From Candidatus Borkfalkia ceftriaxoniphila (GTDB lineage Bacteria > Bacillota > Clostridia > Christensenellales > Borkfalkiaceae), in the NCBI RefSeq assembly GCF_004134775.1, contig NZ_SDOZ01000003.1:231658-295657 (forward strand): a stretch of DNA of 64,000 nucleotides, read 5' to 3'. Of the stretch, positions 10,382-17,912 are shown in pieces. The notes below the pieces were generated by a model, which did not search any database, was not told where the DNA came from, and saw only the letters and a list, made by a program, of their open reading frames with translations. A program made the translations under genes and the position numbers. Every line of letters starts with the position of its first letter. Positions within the stretch are counted from its first letter, which is position 1.

Positions 10382-11160
10382 TGTTTATCCTGACCGTTTA
10401 AAAAATTTTCGACAAATTCGGCGGGCATGGCGGTCATCTGCGTCCACGCGGGGTAAAACCCGCATTTCAGCGCGTTTTTCACGGAGGGCAGATTACACCA
10501 CGCAGCACAATAAAACGGCACTTTCCCCGCCTGCAATATTTCTTTCGCCAGCCGCGAAGTCAACGCCGCGGCAACGTTCCTTTTACGGTACGCGGGAAGC
10601 ACATCCACGCCGATCTGCCACATCTCGGAGCAGTCCGCCGAACAACCCGCAAGCCCTGCCAGAGTGTCGCCGTCGTACGCAGCCGCGCAGAGCACGTCGT
10701 ATTCTTTTCGTTCGGCGCAGAGGGCGTTTTGCCATGCGGGAAGGTACAAGTGCGCAAATTCCCGCGGAGAAAGCAGGCGGATACGCAACCCGCAGTCGAC
10801 GGCGGGCAATTTATCGGGATCGGGCAAAAAGTATTCCGCCATAAAACAGACTTTCAACCCGAAGGGCGCAACAAGTTCGTTGAACGCCAATAGATTCGGC
10901 GTTTCGAAAGCGTGCGCCGCATCGACGCTCGAAAGATATTTTTCGAGAGCGGGAAACAGATCGGTGCGCGCCGCCGCCACGACGTTGGAGCCGTAGGAAA
11001 CCATGTCGCAAACCTGCGGGCGGCGGATATATACGCGCGCGGACGGGTTTTCTGCCGCCTCGCCGATCACATAATTCCCGCGCAAAAAATCCTCGGGCAA
11101 ACAGGCGCAGTCGATCGCAGACTGCGCGAGCGCGATTTTCAGTATTTCCGCTTTATTCAT
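10375..11160 (-). CDS. GNAT-family N-acetyltransferase, substrate unknown
   Basis: The 261-residue protein has a C-terminal acetyl-CoA-binding region with the pattern [18 protein letters not shown] (about 185-202), matching the GNAT motif A pyrophosphate loop (here RKRNVA, a weak version of R/QxxGxG/A). The N-terminal 100 residues resemble the unusual N-terminal half found in some two-domain GNAT proteins. The substrate cannot be inferred. It overlaps ruvB by 8 bases and queA by 7, so it is embedded in the operon. Confidence 0.75.
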
Positions 11161-12199
11161 CGAACATAGAAATTTGCGCGCGCACCTTGTCGGACATCTT
11201 TACGCCCATATGCTCGTATGCGCCTTTGAGGCAGACGCGGCCGCGCGGCGTGCGCGCGAGAAAGCCGAGTTGCATGAGGTACGGTTCGTACACGTCCTCG
11301 ATGGTGTTCGCGTCCTCGTTGATGGTCGCGGCGAGCGTTTCCAGCCCCGCGGGGCCGCCGTTGAATTTTTCGATGATCGCGCGCAGAAGATTGCGGTCGG
11401 TCTCATCCAGTCCCAAGTCGTCGATCTCCATTTTTTTCAGTGCGTAGCGCGCGTCCTCGTATTTCACGAGTTCGTTGCCGCCCACGGCGGAAAAATCGCG
11501 CACCCGCTTCAACAGGCGGTTGGCGATACGCGGCGTGCCGCGCGAGCGGCGGGCGATCTCTTTCGCCGCGCGCTCCTCCATGCCGATGCCCAGCGTCTTT
11601 GCCGAACGCGTGACGATCTCGGAAAGTTCGTCGGGGGTGTACATATCGAGACGGCACAAAACGCCGAAACGGTCGCGAAGAGGCGAGGCGAGCATACCCG
11701 CCTTGGTGGTCGCGCCGATGAGCGTGAATTTTTTCAGACTGAAACGGATATTGCGCGCCGACGGCCCTTTGCCGACGATGATGTCCAGCGCGTAATCCTC
11801 CATGGCGGAATACAGTATTTCTTCCACCGAGTGGTTGAGGCGGTGGATCTCGTCGATAAAGAGCACGTCGCCCTCGTTGAGGTTGGTGAGGATCGCCGCC
11901 AGATCGCCGCCTCTTTCGATGGCGGGGCCGCTGGTCAGTTTGATCTGCACGCCCAGTTCGTTGGCGATGATGTGCGCGAGCGTGGTCTTTCCAAGTCCCG
12001 GAGGGCCGTACAAGAGGACGTGGTCGAGCGCCTCGCCGCGCATTTTCGCCGAGGAGATATACACGCCCAGATTCTCTTTTACCTTTTTTTGCCCGACATA
12101 GTCCGCCATGCTCTTGGGGCGCAGAACGTTTTCTTCGCTATCCAGTTCACCCCGCGTGCTCATGACGAGCCGTTCGTCGTCGTATTCTTCGAAATCCAT
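11153..12199 (-). CDS. ruvB: Holliday junction branch-migration ATPase RuvB
   Basis: RuvB is the hexameric AAA+ motor that drives branch migration of Holliday junctions with RuvA. The 348-residue protein has Walker [10 protein letters not shown] at 65-73, Walker B with DEIH at 116-119, the sensor motif [18 protein letters not shown] and the C-terminal winged-helix domain with TPRGR. The ATG follows GGAGA, 15 bases after ruvA. It is the third gene of a complete ruvCAB set. Confidence 0.98.
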   Translation of the reverse strand: MDFEEYDDERLVMSTRGELDSEENVLRPKSMADYVGQKKVKENLGVYISSAKMRGEALDHVLLYGPPGLGKTTLAHIIANELGVQIKLTSGPAIERGGDLAAILTNLNEGDVLFIDEIHRLNHSVEEILYSAMEDYALDIIVGKGPSARNIRFSLKKFTLIGATTKAGMLASPLRDRFGVLCRLDMYTPDELSEIVTRSAKTLGIGMEERAAKEIARRSRGTPRIANRLLKRVRDFSAVGGNELVKYEDARYALKKMEIDDLGLDETDRNLLRAIIEKFNGGPAGLETLAATINEDANTIEDVYEPYLMQLGFLARTPRGRVCLKGAYEHMGVKMSDKVRAQISMFDE

Positions 12200-12214
12200 A
12201 AAAATCTCCGCCGT

Positions 12215-12799
12215 TTACATGCTTTTGAGCGCGGTCATGATGATATCTTCCAGACTCGCGGCGCCGCTCTCCTTGGCGCGTTTGACCGCTTTGGCGCTCT
12301 CCGCGCGGGTATAGCCGAGCGACATCAGCCCTACGATCGCATCGTCCTCCCCGTCCGCCGCGGGTATGACGGGCTGTCCTTTCTGCGGGGCGAGTTCCGC
12401 CGCCCCCACCTTTTCGCGCAGTTCCAATATGATGCGCTCCGCCGTCTTTTTGCCCAGCCCCTTGACGGCGCAAAGACCTTTTACGTCGGATGTGGCGATG
12501 GCGACGGCGATCTCGTTGATATTCATCTGCGAAAGAATGGCTATGCCCATTTTCGGCCCCACGCCCGACACGGTGGTGAGTTTCAGGAACATATTTTTCT
12601 CCTCCATACTCACGAAACCGAACAGCGTCAGCCCGTCTTCCTTCACTTGCAGATAGGTATACGCCTCGCCCGCGCCGTCGGTGACGAGCCGTGCGAACGC
12701 CGCGCCCGAACAGACGAGTTCGTACCCCACGCCGTTATTTTCCAGAAGGATCACCCCCGCTTCCGAGTGGATCACCTTTCCCTTGATATAACCGATCAT
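12215..12799 (-). CDS. ruvA: Holliday junction DNA-binding protein RuvA
   Basis: RuvA binds the four-way junction as a tetramer and loads RuvB. The 194-residue protein starts with MIGYIKGKV, followed by the N-terminal OB fold. Two helix-hairpin-helix segments follow, TTVSGVGPKMGIAIL and VKGLGKKTAERIILELREK. A flexible linker and a C-terminal UBA-like RuvB-binding domain (LMSLGYTRAESAKAVKRA) complete it. GAGGAGA precedes the ATG and overlaps the ruvC stop region, consistent with coupled translation. Confidence 0.98.
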   Translation of the reverse strand: MIGYIKGKVIHSEAGVILLENNGVGYELVCSGAAFARLVTDGAGEAYTYLQVKEDGLTLFGFVSMEEKNMFLKLTTVSGVGPKMGIAILSQMNINEIAVAIATSDVKGLCAVKGLGKKTAERIILELREKVGAAELAPQKGQPVIPAADGEDDAIVGLMSLGYTRAESAKAVKRAKESGAASLEDIIMTALKSM

Positions 12800-12809
12800 A
12801 TTTTTCTCC

Positions 12810-13304
12810 TCAGATCCCGAACAGCGAAGACAGCCGCGACGTATAGGAATGGCACAAAGCGACGGCGAGCGCGTCGGCGGCGTCGTCGGGACGGGGAATG
12901 CTTTTCAACTTTAACAGCGACGCCGTCACCTGCTGCATCTGGCGCTTGTCCGCCTTGCCGTAGCCCGTCAGCGCCTGCTTGATCTGCATGGGCGTATATT
13001 CGAACAGACGGCCGCAGCGCTTGACGCACGTTAAGAGCGCTACGCCGCGCGCATGGGCGACCGCGATGCCCGTAGTCACGTTTTTGCTGAAAAAAAGTTC
13101 CTCGACAGCCACTTCGTCGGGAGTGAATTTATCTAAAATTTTAGCGATGCCCTCTTCGAGCATGGCGAGACGCACGGGAAGATTTTCTTCCTTGGGCGTG
13201 AGCACCACGCCGTAATCGAGCGGGCGCACGTTGCCGCCCTTATCCTTATCCAAAATTCCGTAACCGAGGGTCGCAAGCCCCGGGTCGATGCCCAGTATAA
13301 TCAA
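12810..13304 (-). CDS. ruvC: Holliday junction resolvase RuvC
   Basis: RuvC cuts Holliday junctions symmetrically using a metal-dependent RNase-H-like active site. The 164-residue protein begins MIILGIDPGLATLGYGI, giving the first acidic residue (Asp7). VAVEELFFSKNV carries the conserved glutamate, and the C-terminal SIPRPDDAADALAVALCH carries the last acidic residues. The start codon is TTG, with an AGAGAG-like site upstream. It is the first gene of the minus-strand ruv operon. Confidence 0.97.
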   Translation of the reverse strand: MIILGIDPGLATLGYGILDKDKGGNVRPLDYGVVLTPKEENLPVRLAMLEEGIAKILDKFTPDEVAVEELFFSKNVTTGIAVAHARGVALLTCVKRCGRLFEYTPMQIKQALTGYGKADKRQMQQVTASLLKLKSIPRPDDAADALAVALCHSYTSRLSSLFGI

Positions 13305-13339
13305 ATTTCACTCTCTTTTGATAAAATCACAAAAATAAC

Positions 13340-13368
13340 TTGAATTTTTTCATAAAATATATTAGAAT
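13340..13368 (+). promoter_or_regulatory. Promoter of argH
   Basis: -35 TTGAAT (13340-13345), a 17-base spacer and -10 TAGAAT (13363-13368) predict a start near 13375 and a leader of about 85 bases. Confidence 0.7.
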
Positions 13369-13395
13369 AGTAGTAACCGAGAATTACTATCATAT

Positions 13396-13424
13396 TTTAA
13401 AGTTTTCCTCGGAATAAGTCAAAT
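13396..13424 (-). promoter_or_regulatory. Promoter of the ruvC operon
   Basis: On the minus strand -35 TTGACT (13419-13424), a 17-base spacer and -10 TAAAAT (13396-13401) predict a start near 13389. This promoter faces the argH promoter, so the two polymerases would travel toward each other. Confidence 0.7.
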
Positions 13425-13459
13425 GATTTCGACTTAAATCTAAAACGGAGATATAAATC

Positions 13460-14842
13460 ATGAAATTGTGGGAAGGAAGATTCACCGAACCGAGCGCGAA
13501 GAGCGCGGACGAGTTTAACCAATCGCTGTCGTTCGACTATAAGTTGTACTGGCACGATATTCTCGCGAGCATCGCGCACGTAAAAATGTTGGGCGAAACG
13601 CAGATCATTCCCAAGGACGACGCGGAACTGATCAGCGATACCCTCGTCAACATCGTCGCCGACATCGAAAAAGGCAGCCTGACCATCGAAGGTGCCGAAG
13701 ATATTCACACTTTCATCGAAAACGAACTGATCAAGCGCATCGGCAGCAAGGGCAAAATGATGCACGCCGCGCGTTCGCGCAACGACCAGGTGGCGACCGA
13801 TCTCAGACTGTACGTAAAGGACAGCATCGTCAATATCAGTTCGCGCCTGCGCGCGCTCGTCAACGTTTTATTGGAGACGGCGAACAACAATATCCAGTTC
13901 ATCATGCCAGGCTATACGCATATGCGCCGCGCCCAGCCAATTTCCGTCGCCCAGTATTTCAACGCGTACAGCGAAATGTTTCTGCGCGATCTGGAACGCT
14001 TTACCGACTGCTACAAGCGCGCCGACGTGATGCCCCTCGGCAGTTGCGCGCTCGCGGGCACGGATTTCCCCATCGACCGCCGCATGACCGCAAGCCTTCT
14101 CTCCTTCTCCGAAATTTCGCAGAATTCGATCGACGCGGTATCCGACCGCGATTTCGTGGCCGAATATATTTTCTGCTGTTCGACCGTCATGGCGCACCTT
14201 TCGCGTTTCTGCGAAGATCTCATCGTCTATTCGACCGACGAGTTCGGCTTCATCGAAATTTCCGACCAGTATTCGACGGGCTCTTCCATCATGCCCCAGA
14301 AAAAGAACCCCGATATCCCCGAACTCATCCGCGGCAAGACGGGGCGCGTATACGGCGATCTGACCGCGATTTTGACCGTCATCAAGGGAATCCCCCTTTC
14401 CTATAATAAAGACTTGCAAGAGGACAAGGAGCCGCTGTTCGACGCGGAAGAGACCGTTTTGAACTGCCTCGGCATCTTTACCGAACTTTTGCAGAATATT
14501 TCCTTCGACACGCGCGGCATGCGTTTCGCGGCGGCGGGCGGGTTCTCGACCGCGACGGACGTTGCCGATTACCTCGTGATGAAAGGAATGCCTTTCCGCG
14601 ACGCGCACGCGGTGACGGGACAGATCGTGCGCCACTGCATCGAAAACGGCAAGTCGCTCGACAAACTCGACCTGTTCGTGTATCAGACGTTCTCTTCCCT
14701 CTTCGAAGAAGATATCCTGACCGTCGTCAAAGTGAACAAATCGGTAGAAGCGCGCAAAGTCGTGGGCGGCAGCGCCCGCAGCGCGGTGCGCGAGAATATC
14801 CGTTCCATTTCAAGAAGGCTCAACCGCCTGTTCAAAGACTAA
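13460..14842 (+). CDS. argH: Argininosuccinate lyase
   Basis: ArgH splits argininosuccinate into arginine and fumarate, the last step of arginine synthesis. The 460-residue protein has the fumarase/aspartase-superfamily signature GSSIMPQKKNPD, whose first serines form the catalytic loop. The N-terminal LWEGRF and the TH motif in GYTHMRRAQP are also present. The ATG follows ACGGAGATA. argG is not adjacent, which is unusual but not rare. A bidirectional terminator follows. Confidence 0.98.
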   Translation: MKLWEGRFTEPSAKSADEFNQSLSFDYKLYWHDILASIAHVKMLGETQIIPKDDAELISDTLVNIVADIEKGSLTIEGAEDIHTFIENELIKRIGSKGKMMHAARSRNDQVATDLRLYVKDSIVNISSRLRALVNVLLETANNNIQFIMPGYTHMRRAQPISVAQYFNAYSEMFLRDLERFTDCYKRADVMPLGSCALAGTDFPIDRRMTASLLSFSEISQNSIDAVSDRDFVAEYIFCCSTVMAHLSRFCEDLIVYSTDEFGFIEISDQYSTGSSIMPQKKNPDIPELIRGKTGRVYGDLTAILTVIKGIPLSYNKDLQEDKEPLFDAEETVLNCLGIFTELLQNISFDTRGMRFAAAGGFSTATDVADYLVMKGMPFRDAHAVTGQIVRHCIENGKSLDKLDLFVYQTFSSLFEEDILTVVKVNKSVEARKVVGGSARSAVRENIRSISRRLNRLFKD

Positions 14843-14855
14843 ACCGAAAAAAATC

Positions 14856-14886
14856 AGCCCGCAGGCAATGCCCGCGGGCTTTTTTC
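14856..14886 (+). terminator. Bidirectional terminator after argH
   Basis: agcccgc pairs with gcgggct, with a further inner ggc/gcc pairing, followed by six T residues on the plus strand. It lies between the convergent argH and ABC-permease genes and can serve both. Confidence 0.85.
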
Positions 14887-14888
14887 TT

Positions 14889-16058
14889 TTAATGGTTGAA
14901 CATGATTTTTTCGCTCTTGAACATTTTCGCGAGCACGAACACCAGCGCCGCCACGTACGCGAGGTTGCTCGCGAGCGTGACCGCGAGGTTGACGCCGCTG
15001 AAATCGAACGCGAATATTTCGCTCATCATTTGCACGCAGTTGTAGATGGGAATGAGAAAGAGCGCGTGCGAGGAACTGTCTACGGTGAAAAACATGGACG
15101 TGACGGATACGAGCATGACCACGAGCATGAGCGGCACGGCGAGCGTGGTCGCCTCTTTCACGCTCTTGGAAAACGAGGAGATGATCGCGATCAGCGACAC
15201 GATGATGAGCACCGCCGACAGCATGATGAGAAACAGACTGACGTACTGACCGAAAGAGTAGGCGCCGAGAGTCGAGCCGATGGAGCCGCCTATCAGTTTC
15301 GGTATGGATAAAAAAGTTCCGATAAACGAACTGATGGCGCTCAGCGACGATAAAGCGCTCAGCGACAGGACTTTGCCGACGACGAGTTCGCTCCTCTTGA
15401 TCGGCGTGACCAAAAGCGTCGCGATGGTGCCGCGCTCCTTTTCGCCCGCGATGGACTCGGGCGCGATGCCCATACATCCGCTGTACAGCATCGTCATGAT
15501 GATGAACGGCAGCATCATGGCGTACAGGCTCGCTTCCGCCTCCTGTTTGGTTGCGATATCGTAGGAGCCGCCGCGGTTGACGTCGAACAGATTGCTCATC
15601 ATGTCCTCCCAGCCGTCCAGAAGCGACGTCAAGCCCGAAAACGCGGAGGAAGACTTTGTCGCGGCGGAATTGTAAAACACTTCCACATTGGGCGCCTCTG
15701 TATTTTCCGCGCCGAGCACGGCGTCGAAATTTTCCGGAAACACGAGCACGGCGTGCACTTCTCCCTTGGCGAGCGCTTCTTTTTCCGCCGTTACGTCGTT
15801 CGTTTCCGAATCGGTAAACTCAAAGGGAAAATCCTCCGACGCGCTTTCCAACATACCGATATACGCGGCAAACGCCTGCGAGGGATTGACGACGCGGATC
15901 TTGGACGGCTCGTTTGACGGCGTCGCGAAAGCGTTGCCCATAAAGGAATAGAGAACGAAAATGAGAAGCCCCGGCAAAAGCAGCGTGCCGAGCACCAGCC
16001 GCTTATCCCTGAAAAAGCGGGAAAATTCTTTTTGAATGATCGTCAGCACGTTACGCAT
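14889..16058 (-). CDS. ABC-2-type transporter permease (NatB-like)
   Basis: The 389-residue protein is the membrane subunit of an ABC exporter. It has one N-terminal helix (about 20-40), a large extracytoplasmic region to about residue 170 and five or six C-terminal helices. The cytoplasmic segment GEKERGTIATLLVTPIKRSELVVGK (split here for reference as GEKERGTIATLL then VTPIKRSELVVGK) is typical of NatB/YhaP permeases. The ATG at 16058 lies within the last codons of the ATPase gene (8-base overlap); reading further upstream would run deep into that gene. The exported substrate (sodium, drug or peptide) cannot be told. Confidence 0.9.
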   Translation of the reverse strand: MRNVLTIIQKEFSRFFRDKRLVLGTLLLPGLLIFVLYSFMGNAFATPSNEPSKIRVVNPSQAFAAYIGMLESASEDFPFEFTDSETNDVTAEKEALAKGEVHAVLVFPENFDAVLGAENTEAPNVEVFYNSAATKSSSAFSGLTSLLDGWEDMMSNLFDVNRGGSYDIATKQEAEASLYAMMLPFIIMTMLYSGCMGIAPESIAGEKERGTIATLLVTPIKRSELVVGKVLSLSALSSLSAISSFIGTFLSIPKLIGGSIGSTLGAYSFGQYVSLFLIMLSAVLIIVSLIAIISSFSKSVKEATTLAVPLMLVVMLVSVTSMFFTVDSSSHALFLIPIYNCVQMMSEIFAFDFSGVNLAVTLASNLAYVAALVFVLAKMFKSEKIMFNH

Positions 16059-16830
16059 CGTATGTCCCCACCGTCCTTTCGTAAATTTCAAAGAATACCT
16101 CTTCCAGCGGACGGCCGCCGCACAGATCTTCCAGCGTGCCGCAGGCAGCCATTTTCCCCTCGATGACCACGCCAACCCTGTCGCACAGTTTCTCGACGAG
16201 CGAAAAGATGTGCGTGGAGAGAATGACGCTCTTGCCCTGCGCTTTGAGTTCCAACAGAAAATCGGTGACGACCTTGGCGGTCAGAACGTCAAGCCCGTTG
16301 GTCGGCTCGTCGAATACGATGATGGCGGGATCGTGGATGATGGAGATAACGAGCGAAACTTTTTGTTTCATGCCCGTGGACAGTTCCCCCACCTTGACCT
16401 CGGCAAATTTATCGATCCCGAATTTTTCGAACAGTTCCCGCCGCCTGGCGGCGATCTTTTCCTCGCTCATGCCGTACAGTTTCCCGAAAAAACCGAACAG
16501 GTAATTGGGCGTGAAAAACTCTTCCAGTTTGAGTTCGCCCGTCATAAAGCCGAGCGAGGCGCGCACCTTGTCTGGTTCGCTCTTCACGTTTGCGCCGTTT
16601 ACGTACGCCTCGCCTTCGTCCGCCTTGATGAGGGTGGACAGAATGCGCAGCATGGTCGTCTTGCCCGCGCCGTTGGGACCTAAAAGCCCGAAGATCTCCC
16701 CTTCGTACGCCGAAAAAGACAGCCCGTCCAACGCGACTTTCCATTCGCTTTCGGCCCGCTCTATCTTTTGCTGCCGTCTGGAAAGCCGAAAAGTCTTCCG
16801 GACGTTTTCCACCTTTAAAATTTCTTGCAT
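16051..16830 (-). CDS. ABC transporter ATP-binding protein (NatA-like)
   Basis: The 259-residue ATPase has Walker A GPNGAGKTT at 51-59, the signature LSTGMKQK at 150-157, Walker B IIVFDE at 170-175 and the D-loop TNGLD. The LSTGMKQ form of the signature is typical of NatA-type exporters paired with ABC-2 permeases, as here. An insertion near residues 15-30 (RLSRRQQKIERAESEW) is also seen in NatA proteins. AAGGAG precedes the ATG and a strong promoter lies upstream. It forms a two-gene operon with the permease. Confidence 0.95.
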   Translation of the reverse strand: MQEILKVENVRKTFRLSRRQQKIERAESEWKVALDGLSFSAYEGEIFGLLGPNGAGKTTMLRILSTLIKADEGEAYVNGANVKSEPDKVRASLGFMTGELKLEEFFTPNYLFGFFGKLYGMSEEKIAARRRELFEKFGIDKFAEVKVGELSTGMKQKVSLVISIIHDPAIIVFDEPTNGLDVLTAKVVTDFLLELKAQGKSVILSTHIFSLVEKLCDRVGVVIEGKMAACGTLEDLCGGRPLEEVFFEIYERTVGTYDA

Positions 16831-16851
16831 AGTTACTCCTTGTTTTCAGTC

Positions 16852-16881
16852 ATTATAATGGATATGCCGCGCTTTTGTCAA
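16852..16881 (-). promoter_or_regulatory. Promoter of the NatAB-like ABC operon
   Basis: On the minus strand -35 TTGACA (16876-16881), an 18-base spacer and -10 TATAAT (16852-16857) lie about 20 bases before the ATPase start. Confidence 0.85.
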
Positions 16882-16906
16882 TCCCGATTACGGCTGTGAA
16901 ATATAA

Positions 16907-16977
16907 TTATCTTTTTCTTAAGAAAAAGATAACGGCGCCGTTATCTTTTTCTTAAGAAAAAGATAACGGCGCCGTTA
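16907..16977. repeat. Tandem twin-palindrome element, site 1 (34-bp unit x 2)
   Basis: A 34-bp unit occurs twice without change (16907-16940 and 16941-16974), then the first bases of a third copy. Each unit is a 26-bp perfect palindrome with centre CTTAAG plus an 8-bp perfect palindrome CGGCGCCG. The junction GATAACGGC/GCCGTTATC followed by TTTTT looks like a terminator on either strand. It lies just after the minus-strand tRNA-Pro(CGG) and before the ABC promoter, so it may end the tRNA transcript. Confidence 0.9.
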
Positions 16978-16984
16978 CGAACTC

Positions 16985-17061
16985 TGGTCGAGGTGACGGG
17001 ACTTGAACCCACGACCTCTTGGTCCCGAACCAAGCGCGCTACCAAACTGCGCTACACCTCG
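16985..17061 (-). tRNA. tRNA-Pro (anticodon CGG)
   Basis: A 77-base tRNA including an encoded CCA. The acceptor stem pairs CGAGGTG with CACCTCG. The anticodon stem CTTGG/CCAAG encloses the loop TTCGGGA, giving CGG (plus-strand positions 17025-17027), which reads CCG. A T-arm with TTCAAGT is present. It is identical to the plus-strand tRNA at 17708 except for the first anticodon base. Confidence 0.97.
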
Positions 17062-17076
17062 ATATCAACGCATTTC

Positions 17077-17105
17077 ATTATAACAAAACGCCAATCCTTT
17101 GTCAA
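17077..17105 (-). promoter_or_regulatory. Promoter of tRNA-Pro(CGG)
   Basis: On the minus strand -35 TTGACA (17100-17105), a 17-base spacer and perfect -10 TATAAT (17077-17082) stand 16 bases before the tRNA 5' end. Confidence 0.9.
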
Positions 17106-17144
17106 ACGAAAACGCGGATTTTGCTTTCCTCTTTTCAAAATTTA

Positions 17145-17153
17145 TGCTATAAT
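17145..17153 (+). promoter_or_regulatory. Extended -10 promoter of the tyrosine phosphatase gene
   Basis: TG at 17145-17146 precedes TATAAT at 17148-17153; the -35 region (TTTCCT) is poor. The start codon is only seven bases downstream, at the expected transcription start, which implies a leaderless mRNA. Confidence 0.65.
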
Positions 17154-17159
17154 AACGCC

Positions 17160-17624
17160 ATGGTCAAAGTTTTGTTCGTATGCCTCGGGAATATCTGCCG
17201 ATCGCCCATGGCGGAATTCGTATTCAAAGATATGCTGCAAAAGCAAAATTTGAGCGACATATGTTTGGTCGCGTCCGCGGGCACTTCTTCCGAAGAAGCG
17301 GGAAATCCCGTGCACCGCGGCACCGCCGCGCAACTTTCCATGCGCAACATCTCCTGCGCAGGCAAGCGGGCGCGGAAGATCGTGCGGAGCGATTATTCCG
17401 AATACGATTATCTCGTCGGCATGGAACGGCGCAATCTTGCGGATATGCTCTCCTTTTTCGGCGGCGATCCCGCGCATAAACTTTTCCGCCTGCTGGATTT
17501 TTCGGAAAGCCCCCGCGACATTTCCGACCCTTGGTACACGGGCGATTTCGAAAGAACCTACCGCGACGTTTCGGAAGGCTGCAAATGTTTTCTCGAATTT
17601 TTGCGCCGCGAAAAAAAAATTTAA
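17160..17624 (+). CDS. Low-molecular-weight protein tyrosine phosphatase
   Basis: The 154-residue protein has the P-loop CX5R motif CLGNICRS with nucleophile Cys8 and Arg14, and the general-acid loop DP at Asp123-Pro124 in DISDPWY. This is the complete catalytic set of the LMW-PTP family, which dephosphorylates protein tyrosines or, in some members, arginines. The ATG at 17160 gives the normal N-terminus VKVLFVCLGNICRSPM; reading further upstream would run through the opposite-strand tRNA. No ribosome binding site is present and the promoter ends seven bases before it. It lies between two inverted tRNA-Pro genes. Confidence 0.95.
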   Translation: MVKVLFVCLGNICRSPMAEFVFKDMLQKQNLSDICLVASAGTSSEEAGNPVHRGTAAQLSMRNISCAGKRARKIVRSDYSEYDYLVGMERRNLADMLSFFGGDPAHKLFRLLDFSESPRDISDPWYTGDFERTYRDVSEGCKCFLEFLRREKKI

Positions 17625-17686
17625 AAATTTTAAAAAATTTTTTCGAAAAACAGGTCAAAAAGATTTCCCTTTTTCAAAAAATATAG

Positions 17687-17692
17687 TATAAT
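17687..17692 (+). promoter_or_regulatory. -10 element of tRNA-Pro(AGG) promoter
   Basis: TATAAT lies 15 bases before the tRNA 5' end. The -35 region at 17664-17669 (TTTCCC) is poor, so the promoter call rests mainly on the -10. Confidence 0.55.
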
Positions 17693-17707
17693 ATTCATGT
17701 TGCTTTC

Positions 17708-17784
17708 GAGGTGTAGCGCAGTTTGGTAGCGCGCTTGGTTAGGGACCAAGAGGTCGTGGGTTCAAGTCCCGTCACCTCGACCAT
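17708..17784 (+). tRNA. tRNA-Pro (anticodon AGG)
   Basis: A 77-base tRNA with encoded CCA. The acceptor, D, anticodon and T arms are the same as in the minus-strand tRNA-Pro. The anticodon loop is TTAGGGA, giving AGG at 17742-17744, to read CCU. An A at the first anticodon position is rare in bacterial proline tRNAs. The single difference from the CGG copy suggests recent duplication and an anticodon change. Confidence 0.95.
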
Positions 17785-17869
17785 GTTTAAGACGTCGGTT
17801 TTGATGCAAAATGTTTCAAAGCCGATGTTTTTTTATTCCCGACGAAAGCCCTTTTACAGAGATAAAACA

Positions 17870-17895
17870 AAGCCGCCGAGAAAACCTCGGCGGCT
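17870..17895 (-). terminator. Terminator after the giant surface-protein gene
   Basis: Arms of about 11 bases (AAGCCGCCGAG with CTCGGCGGCTT) enclose a short A-rich loop. On the minus strand TTTGTTTT follows. It lies 18 bases past the stop of the 1272-residue protein. Confidence 0.85.
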
Positions 17896-17912
17896 TGAAT
17901 TTTGTTCTGTAT

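Noticed and set aside
13369..13459. Riboswitch or T-box in the argH leader
   Set aside because: The leader is about 85 bases, with one weak CCGAG/CTCGG stem and an AAGTC/GACTT stem but no T-box sequence or terminator.
16907..16974. CRISPR-like or insertion-sequence ends
   Set aside because: Only two abutting copies with no spacers, no transposase nearby and no target-site duplication; the units are self-palindromic.
17019..17159. N-terminal extension of the tyrosine phosphatase through the tRNA gene
   Set aside because: The extension translates tRNA sequence on the opposite strand and the family N-terminus begins at MVKVLFVC.
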